Shown here in pieces: positions 41,872-50,170 of a stretch of DNA of 50,463 bases (the first letter of the stretch is position 1; each line of letters begins with the position of its first letter). This DNA comes from Chloroflexota bacterium (GTDB lineage: Bacteria; Chloroflexota; Limnocylindria; Limnocylindrales; CSP1-4). The stretch covers positions 1-50,463 of the forward strand of contig JADGQK010000011.1 of assembly GCA_017881915.1 (NCBI GenBank), given 5' to 3'. A program made the position numbers and the translations under genes. The notes under the pieces were generated by a model. It was not told where the DNA came from. It worked only from the letters and a program-made list of their open reading frames with translations, and searched no databases.

Positions 41872-43773
41872 GTGACCCGGTTTCAGAAGCTGGCGGCGGC
41901 GACGGTCGCGACGACCCTCCTGCTGGTCACGATCGGGGTGGTCGTTCGGGCGACCGACTCCGGCCTCGGCTGCCCTGACTGGCCGTTGTGCCAGGGTCAG
42001 GTCATCCCGCCGTTCGGGGACCTCAAGGCCTGGCTCGAATGGGTCCATCGCGACGTCGCGGCGATTCTCGGCGTGTTGATCCTCGGCTTGCCGATCCTGG
42101 CCTGGCGCGACCACCGCGATCGGCAGTCGCTGCTGTGGTCCGGCATCGTGGCGGTCATCCTCGTCGGGTTCCAGGCCTGGCTGGGCGAGGAGACGGTTCG
42201 CCTCGGTAACAGCGGCGAGTCCGTCACGGCCCACCTGGCCAGTGCCATGGCCCTGCTCGGCCTGCTCGTCTACATTCTCGCCCGGAGCGCCTATCCGGCC
42301 CGAGTCGGCGGCCGGGGCGCGAGCCAGCGGTTCACCCTCCTGGCCGCCTTCGGGGCCACGGCGAGCTTCGCCCTCCTGCTCTTCGGCTCGCATGTCACCG
42401 CCTCGACCAACGCCGCGCTCGTCTTCCCGGACTGGCCGCTGATGGGCGGGACGCTCTTCCCGGCGATCACCGATGTCACCTCGGCCCAGGTGCTCCATCG
42501 CTACGTCGCCGTCGTCGTCGGCCTGATCGTCGTGGGCATCGGGCTGATCGCCTGGCGGACCCAGCGCGGCCACCCGGCGATCGTCCGCCTGGCCCTCGCC
42601 GCCGCCGTGTTCCTGCCAATCGAAGTCGTGATCGGCGGCCTGCAAGTCCTGACCCGCCTGTCGGGCTGGACGCAGACGCTCCACGTTGCCCTCGGGGCGG
42701 GGATCTGGGCCGCCCTCGTGGGCCTGACCGTCGTTTCCTACTACACCGCCCGGACGACGCCGGCCCCGGACGCGGGCCTGCCCGGTCGGGGCACCGGCCT
42801 GGATTCGGACGATCGGCGGCGAGTCGCTGCCGGCTCACTGGCGGTCGCCGCGCGTGGCTCCGACCGGCGCGCGACAGTCCGGGCCTACGTCGCCCTGACC
42901 AAGCCTCGGATCATCGAGCTACTCCTCGTGACGACGGTGCCCGCGATGGTCCTGGCGACGCGCCAGGTGCCCGGGATCCAGATCGGCAACTGGGCCTGGC
43001 TGGTCGTCTGGACGATGGTCGGCGGGACGCTCGCGGCGGGCTCAGCGAACTCGATCAACTGTTATCTCGACCGGGACATCGACCTGCTGATGACCCGCAC
43101 CCGACGCCGCCCGCTGCCCGCCCAGGAGGTGGAGCCCGAGCGGGCAGTCGTCTTCGGGATCGTCCTCGGGGTGATCTCGTTCGCACTGATGGCCTGGTTC
43201 GTCAATCTGCTGGCGGCCTTCCTGACCCTCCTGGCGATCGCCTTCTATGTTGTCGTCTACACGATGATCCTCAAGCGCACGACACCCCAGAACATCGTGA
43301 TCGGGGGAGCGGCCGGCGCTCTGCCCCCGGTGATCGGCTGGGCTGCCGTGACCGGGGGTGTGCAGCTGCCGGCGATCCTCCTGTTTGCCCTCGTCTTCTA
43401 CTGGACGCCGCCCCACTTCTGGGCGTTGTCACTGCGGATCCGCAAGGACTATGCGGCGGCCGGCGTGCCGATGCTGCCGGTCGTTCGGGGCATCCCGGAG
43501 ACCACTCGCCAGATCGGCCTGTACACGATCCTGCTCGTCGTGATTTCGTTCATCCTGTGGGCCGTCGCCCGGATGGGCGCGATCTACCTGGTCGCCGCGA
43601 TCGTGCTGGGAGCGATCTTCCTGCGCCAGGCATATCTGCTGTGGCGTCAGGGCACGTCACCCGAACGCTCCACGGCCCAGGCGATCCGCCTCTACAAGTA
43701 CTCGATCACGTATCTGAGCCTGCTGATGTTGGCGGTCGCGGTCGATGCCCTCGTGGTGATCCCCCTGGGCTAG
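41872..43773 (+). CDS. fused haem A synthase (CtaA) and protohaem IX farnesyltransferase (CtaB)
   Basis: A 633-aa multi-span membrane protein. The first 300 residues are a COX15/CtaA domain with its haem His positions in EWVHRDVAAILG, TAHLASAMALLG, VLHRYVAVVVG and TLHVALGAG, and paired CPDWPLCQG and FPDWPLMGG loops. A hydrophilic linker at about 300-335 leads to a UbiA-type CtaB domain. That domain has the prenyl-diphosphate Asp motif NCYLDRDIDLLMTRTRRRPL near residue 395 and the second YWTPPHFWALSLRIRKDY motif. Together the halves convert haem B to haem O and then haem A for aa3-type cytochrome oxidase. GTG 41872 has GGAGG only 4 bases before it, and a five-codon frame (ATG 41858) ends across it. 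Confidence 0.93.
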   Translation: MTRFQKLAAATVATTLLLVTIGVVVRATDSGLGCPDWPLCQGQVIPPFGDLKAWLEWVHRDVAAILGVLILGLPILAWRDHRDRQSLLWSGIVAVILVGFQAWLGEETVRLGNSGESVTAHLASAMALLGLLVYILARSAYPARVGGRGASQRFTLLAAFGATASFALLLFGSHVTASTNAALVFPDWPLMGGTLFPAITDVTSAQVLHRYVAVVVGLIVVGIGLIAWRTQRGHPAIVRLALAAAVFLPIEVVIGGLQVLTRLSGWTQTLHVALGAGIWAALVGLTVVSYYTARTTPAPDAGLPGRGTGLDSDDRRRVAAGSLAVAARGSDRRATVRAYVALTKPRIIELLLVTTVPAMVLATRQVPGIQIGNWAWLVVWTMVGGTLAAGSANSINCYLDRDIDLLMTRTRRRPLPAQEVEPERAVVFGIVLGVISFALMAWFVNLLAAFLTLLAIAFYVVVYTMILKRTTPQNIVIGGAAGALPPVIGWAAVTGGVQLPAILLFALVFYWTPPHFWALSLRIRKDYAAAGVPMLPVVRGIPETTRQIGLYTILLVVISFILWAVARMGAIYLVAAIVLGAIFLRQAYLLWRQGTSPERSTAQAIRLYKYSITYLSLLMLAVAVDALVVIPLG

Positions 43774-44213
43774 GGCGTCCGTCTCGGCCCCTGGGTTCGG
43801 CTCACCTCGACCCCTGGTTGACCTCGGGCCGAGATTCGGCGGCGCCGTCGCGTCTTGCCGCCGGCCGCGCTCGTGCCACTGGGTCCGGCTCCTGCCCCAG
43901 TTCTTGCGGATTAGCGATCCCCGTGCTGCTCGGCACGAAGTCGGACCAGCTGGGGACTGCCGTGCGACGGAGCCACGCTTACCGGCCACGGGATCGCCCT
44001 CGGGATCGGCCTGATAGGCGGCGTCTCTGCCCAGATTCTTGAATACGAGCATGGGGGCTGGTAATCGGCACGGACGTCGCCGCCACCGCGGTTCAGCCCG
44101 GTGCCGTGGGGTGGCGCCGTGGTGCCGCGATGGCGGGGTGTGTGTTGCGCCAGGAAGTGCACGTCCGCCGTCTCGGTACCGGTTAGGGCGAAGCCACGAC
44201 CAGGGCACAAGCC
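43774..44213. other. 440-base gap with no confident gene
   Basis: After the ctaA-ctaB stop there is an inverted repeat with 9-base arms (43782-43790 and 43826-43834, 35 bases apart), possibly a bidirectional mRNA end. A short imperfect direct repeat occurs at about 43891 and 44029 (CTGCCCCAGTTCTTG and CTGCCCAGATTCTTG). Frames here lack the G/C-third-position pattern of neighbouring genes and none starts credibly. It converges on the YczE-type gene from the other side. It may be eroded sequence. Confidence 0.4.
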
Positions 44214-44870
44214 TTACTCGGCGCCGGTGATGTCCGCCTCGAGGGTGATGGCGCGACGCTGGGCCACGCGGCCGTCGCGATCGAAGATGGTCAGGAACAG
44301 CTGGACGAGCGGCCCGATCCCCAGGGCGAAGACCAGCGTCCCGACGCCGATCGTGCCGCCCAGCAGGTAACCCGCGCCGAGGACACTCAACTCGATCAAG
44401 GTGCGCGAGCGCCGGATCGACCAGCCGAACCGGTGGTGGATCCCGGTCATCAGGCCGTCGCGCGGGCCGGCGCCCAGGTCGGCCCCGAGGTAGAGGCCTG
44501 ATGCGATCCCGATCGTGACGACCCCACCGAACATCATCGCCAGCTGGGCGGGCCAACCAACGGCCGCGGGCAGGACGGCGATCCCGAGGTTCGTCGACGT
44601 ACCGATCACGAGGACGTTGAGGACCGTCCCGATCCCCGGTCGCTCACCCAGCGGCCACCAGAGCAGCAGGATCGGCAGTCCAAGGACGACGCTGACGGTG
44701 CCCAGCTCGAGCCCGGTCAGCCGGCCGAGGCCCTGGTGGAACGCCTCCCACGGACCCAGCCCAAGTCCGGCCTGGGCCATCAGGGCAATCCCCAGGCCAA
44801 AGGTGACCAGGCCCAGGAGGAGGCCGGGCAGGCGACGGAGGATTGAGCGGGACAGCCAGCGTTCGCGCAT
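44214..44870 (-). CDS. YczE/YitT-type integral membrane protein
   Basis: A 218-aa protein of the YczE/YyaS/YitT family with about five membrane spans. The first is LGLVTFGLGIALMAQAGLGLG, directly followed by the family's PWEAFHQGL motif. Later come GTVLNVLVIGTSTNLGI and YLGADLGAGPRDGLMTGI, the second conserved glycine-rich motif, and VLGAGYLLGGTIGVGTLVFALGIGPLVQLFL. Function in the family is unclear; transport or membrane anchoring has been suggested. ATG 44870 has TACGAT 6 bases before it and no ribosome-binding site. Confidence 0.88.
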   Translation of the reverse strand: MRERWLSRSILRRLPGLLLGLVTFGLGIALMAQAGLGLGPWEAFHQGLGRLTGLELGTVSVVLGLPILLLWWPLGERPGIGTVLNVLVIGTSTNLGIAVLPAAVGWPAQLAMMFGGVVTIGIASGLYLGADLGAGPRDGLMTGIHHRFGWSIRRSRTLIELSVLGAGYLLGGTIGVGTLVFALGIGPLVQLFLTIFDRDGRVAQRRAITLEADITGAE

Positions 44871-44876
44871 CCGGGG

Positions 44877-44882
44877 ATCGTA
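44877..44882 (-). promoter_or_regulatory. -10 hexamer for a leaderless yczE-type transcript
   Basis: TACGAT on the minus strand is 6 bases before ATG 44870. Upstream, a GC palindrome (about 44884-44902) may affect initiation. Confidence 0.48.
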
Positions 44883-45097
44883 GCGGCGCCCGGCCGGCGC
44901 CGGGCTGGGATGATGCCAGGCGACCGGAAGCGTCCCTTGGCCGGACCCCTGGCTACGTGTGGCGAACACTCCTGTTGCGGCAATCGATTGGCGGCGGTGC
45001 GCCGGTCACGCCCCGCAATTCGACCGACCCTCGCCGATGATGCGCCATCGACAGCCAGTCGGATCAGGACGACAGCACGCCGAACCCGCAGCGGTGG

Positions 45098-45103
45098 CAG
45101 ACT
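45098..45103 (+). promoter_or_regulatory. -10-like hexamer before the MBL/beta-CASP gene
   Basis: CAGACT lies 6 bases before ATG 45110. It differs from TAGACT, seen elsewhere in this window, only in the first base. Confidence 0.4.
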
Positions 45104-45109
45104 CCGCCC

Positions 45110-46954
45110 ATGCACCTCCAGTTCCTCGGCGCGGCCACCACGGTGACCGGTTCGCAATATCTGCTCAGCACCGATCGAGCCCGGATCCTGATCGATTGCG
45201 GGATGTTCCAGGGCAGCCCCAACGAGTCGATCCGGAACCGGATTCCGCTGGCCTACGACCCGGCCACGATCGATGCGATCCTGCTCACCCACGCCCATCT
45301 CGATCACTGCGGCCTGATCCCGCACGTCGTGAAGGCCGGCTTCAAGGGGCCGGTCTGGGCGACGAAGGGCACCGTCGAGCTGGCGACCCTCGTCCTCCTC
45401 GACTCGGGCAAGCTCCAGGAGGAGTTCGCCAAGCGGCAGCTCCGTCGGGCGAAGCACGATCCTGAGCGGGCCGCGACCTTCGAGAAGCGGGACAGCGCGG
45501 CGCTCTTCGCCGCCGAACGATTGGCCGACGACGGCGTGGACGGTGCGCTCGATCCGGCCGATGCCGCGGTCGCCCGAGCGGCGACTGCCGGCGAGTCGAA
45601 TGACGACGGCGGTCGTCCGCCGGTCGCGATCCCGGTCGGCGAGCGCCGCCAGTTCGATGACCCAAGGGTGGACCCCGGCCATTTCGGCAACCGTCGATTT
45701 GACGCAGCCCTGCTCGTGGCCGGGCCGCCGCAGGAGGCGGGCGGTGCCTCCGACCCGGTCAGCTCGCCTGGGCCATCGGACCTGGCCGTGGCACCCGTCA
45801 CGGCCGTCGGGGCGAGTTCCGCTCCGCCGACCACGATCGCCCGGGACCCGGAGCAGGCGCTGGTTCGGCAGCCGCCGGTGCTCGACGCCGATCTCGACGA
45901 GCCGCTCTACGACGCCCAGGACGCCCAGGCGGCGCTGGCCTCGTTCCGGGGGATCGATTACGACATGGAGATCGAGGTAGCCCCCGGGATCCACGCCACG
46001 TACGTCGATGCCGGCCACATCCTGGGCTCGGCCATCATCCGCCTCCGCGTGGCCGACCAGGACGGCGGGCCCGAGCTGCGTCTCGTCTTCTCGGGCGACC
46101 TGGGCCGGACCGGCACGCCGATCCTGCGCGATCCAACGGTCGTGACCGATGCCGACTACGTCCTGGTCGAGTCGACCTACGGTGGCCGCGAGCATGAGCC
46201 CGAGGCCGAATCGAACAAGCTCCTGGCCGATGCCGTCAAGCTCGTCGCCGACCACGATGGTGTCCTGCTCGTCCCGTCCTTCGCGATCGGGCGGACCCAG
46301 GAGGTTGTCTGGGAGCTCCACCGGCTGATCGAGGCGGGCCAGATCCCGCTCCTGCAGCTCTATCTCGACTCACCGATGGCCTCGAAGGCCAGCGATGTCT
46401 ACCGCCATCATCCCGATTACTACGACGCCGAGACGACGGCCCTGCTGGCCGCCCACGATGCCCCGCTCGACTATCCCAAGCAGACGATCACGAACGACGT
46501 GAAGCAGTCCGAAGCGATCGCCCAGGCCCCCCGGCCGTACATGATCGTCGCCTCGAACGGGATGCTCACCGGAGGTCGGGTCGTCGGTCACCTGCGCAAC
46601 CTCGTCGACGATCCGAGCGCGGTGATCCTGTTCGTGGGTTACCAGGGCGAAGGCACGCTGGGCGCCCACCTCCAGGCGGGGGCGACCACGATCAAGCTCG
46701 ATGGCGAGGTCCGCCGGGTCCGCTGCCAGGTCCGCTCGATCAGCGGCTTCAGCGCCCACGCCGACGAATCAGAGCTGCTCGCGTGGGTCGGCAACTTCGC
46801 CAAGGACAAGGCGCCGGGCGGGTCGGGCTGGCCCAGGACGGTGTTCATCGTCCACGGCGACCCGGATGCCCAGGCGGCCCTCCAGCCCAAGATCCGGGCG
46901 CTCGGCCTGAACACCCATATCCCCCTGTGGCACGAGATCGTCGAGCTGCGCTAG
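45110..46954 (+). CDS. MBL-fold beta-CASP exoribonuclease-like protein with large insertion
   Basis: A 614-aa metallo-beta-lactamase/beta-CASP protein of the CPSF/Ysh1-like bacterial group (COG1236). The metal motif THAHLDHCG gives His61, His63, Asp65 and His66. Later ligands are His300 (DAGHILGSA) and the Asp of FSGDLGRTG. The beta-CASP part has VLVESTYGGREHE, VPSFAIGRTQEVVWEL, ASNGMLTGGRVVGHL and SGFSAHADESELL, and an HGDP motif lies near the end. Typical members are about 450-470 aa. The excess is an Ala/Pro/Asp-rich insertion at about residues 112-260, between the MBL half and the PLYDAQDAQAAL helix. RNA processing or decay is the likely role. Confidence 0.9.
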   Translation: MHLQFLGAATTVTGSQYLLSTDRARILIDCGMFQGSPNESIRNRIPLAYDPATIDAILLTHAHLDHCGLIPHVVKAGFKGPVWATKGTVELATLVLLDSGKLQEEFAKRQLRRAKHDPERAATFEKRDSAALFAAERLADDGVDGALDPADAAVARAATAGESNDDGGRPPVAIPVGERRQFDDPRVDPGHFGNRRFDAALLVAGPPQEAGGASDPVSSPGPSDLAVAPVTAVGASSAPPTTIARDPEQALVRQPPVLDADLDEPLYDAQDAQAALASFRGIDYDMEIEVAPGIHATYVDAGHILGSAIIRLRVADQDGGPELRLVFSGDLGRTGTPILRDPTVVTDADYVLVESTYGGREHEPEAESNKLLADAVKLVADHDGVLLVPSFAIGRTQEVVWELHRLIEAGQIPLLQLYLDSPMASKASDVYRHHPDYYDAETTALLAAHDAPLDYPKQTITNDVKQSEAIAQAPRPYMIVASNGMLTGGRVVGHLRNLVDDPSAVILFVGYQGEGTLGAHLQAGATTIKLDGEVRRVRCQVRSISGFSAHADESELLAWVGNFAKDKAPGGSGWPRTVFIVHGDPDAQAALQPKIRALGLNTHIPLWHEIVELR

Positions 46955-46956
46955 GC

Positions 46957-47424
46957 ATGTGGCTGGCACGCCCGGTGATCCAGGATCGGTTGGCCGACAT
47001 CCGTAGCCCGGTTGCCTTCGCCGCCCTGTGGCACCTGCTGTGGGGGTTGCTCCTCATCCCGTATGCGGTGATCCTCGCACTGGTGTTCGGCGGCCAGAGC
47101 GCGGCCCAGGATCTCGTCGAGGGCATCGCCGAGACCGCCTTTGTCTGGGCCTTCTACCTCGTCGCGGCCCTTCCGATCAACCTGCTGCTTGCGGCGCTGA
47201 TGTTTCGACTACAGGCGCGCAAAACCTGGCTGCGTCAGCTCCGGGCGACGGTCCTCTTTGGCACGGTCTGGCTCATTGCGATCCATCTCCTGCTGCCGCC
47301 CAACGAGTCCGGGGAGCGCTTCATCGCGGACGCGTACTCGATCTGGGCGGCAACTGCTGGAGCTGCCTATGGCTTCGTGCTCGGATCCCTGCCGGACGGT
47401 CGGCCGGCGTTGGGCCGGGCCTGA
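46957..47424 (+). CDS. membrane protein of unknown function
   Basis: A 155-aa protein with about four predicted membrane spans: residues 20-42 (ALWHLLWGLLLIPYAVILALV), 58-85 (FVWAFYLVAALPINLLLAALMF), 93-112 (TVLFGTVWLIAIHLLLPP) and a C-terminal one (WAATAGAAYGFVLGSL). No family recognised. ATG 46957 is 2 bases after the beta-CASP stop, so the two are probably one transcript. The 82 bases after its stop hold nothing I can identify, and the aldolase gene converges from the other side. Confidence 0.68.
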   Translation: MWLARPVIQDRLADIRSPVAFAALWHLLWGLLLIPYAVILALVFGGQSAAQDLVEGIAETAFVWAFYLVAALPINLLLAALMFRLQARKTWLRQLRATVLFGTVWLIAIHLLLPPNESGERFIADAYSIWAATAGAAYGFVLGSLPDGRPALGRA

Positions 47425-47506
47425 GACGGGCAGGGCCACGCGCAGGTGAGGACGCATCGATGCCGCCCTCGGCCGGACTCTGCGCGCGGTCGGGCTCGCC
47501 GGAGGT

Positions 47507-48289
47507 TCAGCCCTCGCGGATCTCGCGGATGGCGGCGTCGGCCGCGGTGACGATGAAGCCGTAGTCGGCGCTCACCGTTGCCCAGCGGAAGCCCTGCTCG
47601 CGGCGGAGGCGGGCGACGGTCGTCGACTGGGTCCAGACTCCGGCTGGGATGCCGTGGGCGATCGCCCGCTCGACGATATGGGCGATCGCGTCCTCGACTG
47701 CAGGGTCGGTGATCTGCCCGGTGTGTCCAAGGGAGGCCGCCAGATCGTTCGGGCCGACCAGCAGGGTGTCGACACCCGGGACCTCGAGGAGCTGATCGAG
47801 CGACTCGAGCGCCTCCCGTGTCTCGATCTGGATGCAACAGGTCAGCGCGCTATTGGCTCGCTCCATGTAGGCCGCGGAATGTCGGCCGTAGTCGGAGACA
47901 CGTCGCGGTGCAACCCCGCGCAGCCCGACCGGCGGATAGCGGCACCAGGCCACCGCCCGTTCGACGTCGGCCACCGTTCGGACCTGGGGGATCACCACGC
48001 CGCTGGCACCGGAGTCGAGGGCGTGCATGATCCGGACTGGCTCGTTGGCCGCGACGCGGTACAGGATCGGAACCCCGGCCGCTCGGGTCGCGATCAGCAT
48101 CAAGACCAGGTCCGCGGTGGCCACGGGCGCGTGTTCGCCGTCGGCAATGAACAGGTCGAACCCGCTTCCGGCCAGCAGCTCCGGAACCGCCGGGTCGAGC
48201 AGGGTCAGCCAGGTCCCGATGAGAAAGTCGTTTGACTTCAGGCGGGCCCCGAAATCAGGGACCATTAGCGGGCTGCTGGGATTGGTCAT
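47507..48289 (-). CDS. HpcH/HpaI-type class II aldolase
   Basis: A 260-aa metal-dependent aldolase/citrate-lyase-like TIM barrel, which cleaves 2-keto-3-deoxy acids to pyruvate and an aldehyde. Family motifs are GTWLTLLDPAVPELLAGSGF, the metal/phosphate-side IADGEHAP, GASGVVIPQVRTVADVERAV, the metal ligand in IQIETREALE (Glu) and DTLLVGPNDLAASLG (Asp). The start ATG 48289 has TAGACT 6 bases before it. It faces away from the oxidoreductase gene. Substrate unknown. Confidence 0.9.
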   Translation of the reverse strand: MTNPSSPLMVPDFGARLKSNDFLIGTWLTLLDPAVPELLAGSGFDLFIADGEHAPVATADLVLMLIATRAAGVPILYRVAANEPVRIMHALDSGASGVVIPQVRTVADVERAVAWCRYPPVGLRGVAPRRVSDYGRHSAAYMERANSALTCCIQIETREALESLDQLLEVPGVDTLLVGPNDLAASLGHTGQITDPAVEDAIAHIVERAIAHGIPAGVWTQSTTVARLRREQGFRWATVSADYGFIVTAADAAIREIREG

Positions 48290-48295
48290 GAGCAG

Positions 48296-48425
48296 AGTCT
48301 ATCGACGGGCTCCCGGTCGCGCCGGCCAGGCCGTGCCCCGCGGCGGAACGCCGTCCCGGTCCATGGAACCGTGGGGCGCACCTGACGGGACGCCGAGCCA
48401 GCCACACAGCTCGCCCGGACAGAAT
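48296..48425. promoter_or_regulatory. divergent leaderless-type promoters (aldolase and FAD oxidoreductase)
   Basis: TAGACT on the minus strand (48301-48296) is 6 bases before ATG 48289. CAGAAT on the plus strand (48420-48425) is 7 bases before ATG 48433. The bases between carry no other feature I can name. Confidence 0.45.
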
Positions 48426-48432
48426 GCCGGAC

Positions 48433-50052
48433 ATGACTGAGCCATTTGACGCGATCATCGTGGGTGGCGGCCACAACGGACTCGCCTGTGCTGCCTACCT
48501 CGGCAAGGCGGGCTTCCGGCCGCTCGTGCTCGAGAAACGTGGCGTGATCGGTGGCGCTGCGGTGACCGAGGAGCCCTGGCCGGGTTTCAGAGTCAGCTCG
48601 CTGTCATACGTCCAGAGCCTGATGCCGGCGCAGATCATCAAGGAGCTCGAGCTCCCCAAGCGGGGCTACAAGGTCTACCCGATGGGCCCCTACTTCATGG
48701 GCTTTCCCGACGGTTCGGGGGTCGTGATGTACGAGGACCACGATCGACGCTACGCCGAGATGGCCAAGTTCAGCAAGCACGATGCCGACATCTACGACGA
48801 CTTCGTGGCCTGGAAGGATGGGCTCGCCCAGGTCGTTCGCCACCTCTTGTGGATGACCCCTCCGAAGCTTGGCTCGCGCTCGTTGCCCGACCTGCTCGAC
48901 CAGCTCCGCTTCGCCTGGAAGCTGCGCGGCCTGGGTGGCCGGGGCGTGGCCGACCTCACCCGGATCATGACGATGAGCGCCGCGGACCTGCTCGACGACT
49001 GGTTCGAGTCGGACCGGATCAAGGCCGGCCTGTCGATCGACGGGATCATCGGAACCTGGGCCGGCCCATACGAGCCGGGCACGGCCTACGTGCTCCTGCA
49101 CCACGAGATCGGCAGCGTCGACGAGGACGAGGCAGTCGGCGGCCCGATCGGCGGCTGGGGCTTCGTCGAGGGCGGGATGGGCGCCGTCAGCACGAACCTG
49201 GCCGCGGCCGTCGCAGAATATGGCGGCGCGGTCCGGCTCAACGCCCCGGTCGGCCGGATCCTGGCCGAGGGCCAGCGGGTCGCCGGCGTCGTGCTCGAGT
49301 CCGGTGAAGAGCTCCGGGCGGACCTGGTGATCTCCAACGCCCATCCCCAGATCACCTTCCTGCGCCTGATCGAGGAGCGCCAGCTGCCCGCCGAGTTCGT
49401 CACCGACATCCGCAATTACGACAGCCGCTCGGGCACGGTCAAGGTCAACCTCGGGATCAGCGAGCTGCCCAACTTCAGGTCACACCCGGGCACGAACCTG
49501 CAGCCCCATCACACCGGGGCGATCGAGCTCGCCCACTCACTGGCGTACCTCCAGCAGGCGTTCGACGATGCCCGCCAGGGTCGGGGCTCGGCCAAGCCCT
49601 ACTGCGACGGCGTGATCGCCTCGACGCTCGATCCGACGCTCGCACCGGAAGGGATGCACATCTTCTCGATGTTCGCCCAGTGGGTGCCCCAGGAGTGGCA
49701 CGCCGAGCCGCACCGCGAGGAGGTCGAGGCCTTCGCTGATCGCCTGATCGACGGCTATACCGAGCTCGCGCCGAACCTGCGCAGCTCGATCGTCCATCGC
49801 CAGGTGATCAGCCCATACGACATGGAGCACGAGTACGGCCTGATCGGCGGGAACATCTTCCACGGCGAGCTGACCCTCAACCAGCTCTTCCACATGCGTC
49901 CGGCTGCCGGTTATGCGAACTACCGAACTCCGCTCCGGGGCCTGTACCAGTGCGGCTCGTCCACCCATCCGGGCGGCGGCGTAACCGGCCTGCCCGGTCG
50001 CAACGCGGCGCGCGAGATCCTCAAGGACCGACGTAAGCGAAAGATCGGCTGA
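48433..50052 (+). CDS. phytoene desaturase-like FAD-dependent oxidoreductase
   Basis: A 539-aa FAD protein of the COG1233 (CrtI-like) superfamily. The N-terminal Rossmann motif is AIIVGGGHNGLACAAYLGKAG, followed by LEKRGVIGGAAVTEEPWPGF. The C-terminal FAD-binding segment is GLYQCGSSTHPGGGVTGLPGRNAAREIL. The middle has EGGMGAVSTNLAAAVAEYGG, the dinucleotide-linked substrate region. Non-carotenoid members of this group act on amines and other substrates, and no carotenoid genes are nearby, so 'phytoene' is only a fold label. ATG 48433 fits the -10 hexamer; ATG 48424 in frame would add three residues. A Rieske oxygenase gene follows 118 bases downstream. Confidence 0.87.
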   Translation: MTEPFDAIIVGGGHNGLACAAYLGKAGFRPLVLEKRGVIGGAAVTEEPWPGFRVSSLSYVQSLMPAQIIKELELPKRGYKVYPMGPYFMGFPDGSGVVMYEDHDRRYAEMAKFSKHDADIYDDFVAWKDGLAQVVRHLLWMTPPKLGSRSLPDLLDQLRFAWKLRGLGGRGVADLTRIMTMSAADLLDDWFESDRIKAGLSIDGIIGTWAGPYEPGTAYVLLHHEIGSVDEDEAVGGPIGGWGFVEGGMGAVSTNLAAAVAEYGGAVRLNAPVGRILAEGQRVAGVVLESGEELRADLVISNAHPQITFLRLIEERQLPAEFVTDIRNYDSRSGTVKVNLGISELPNFRSHPGTNLQPHHTGAIELAHSLAYLQQAFDDARQGRGSAKPYCDGVIASTLDPTLAPEGMHIFSMFAQWVPQEWHAEPHREEVEAFADRLIDGYTELAPNLRSSIVHRQVISPYDMEHEYGLIGGNIFHGELTLNQLFHMRPAAGYANYRTPLRGLYQCGSSTHPGGGVTGLPGRNAAREILKDRRKRKIG

Positions 50053-50105
50053 GGTCAGGCCGGCCGGGCTACCTTCGTCACGCGGTTGGGCCCGAGCCCG
50101 GGCGG

Positions 50106-50111
50106 TAGACT
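50106..50111 (+). promoter_or_regulatory. -10 hexamer before the Rieske oxygenase gene
   Basis: TAGACT lies 59 bases before ATG 50171. The predicted short leader contains AGGAG (50155-50159), so this transcript would be leadered. Confidence 0.4.
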
Positions 50112-50170
50112 CGGCTCGGAATCCGGCCCCGGCGCCGGCCCGCCGGTACCCCACAGGAGCAGACACGGCG

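Noticed and set aside
48433-50052. Carotenoid biosynthesis gene (crtI)
   Set aside because: Only the FAD fold is shared. No crtB, crtE or other carotenoid gene is present, and the superfamily has many non-carotenoid members.
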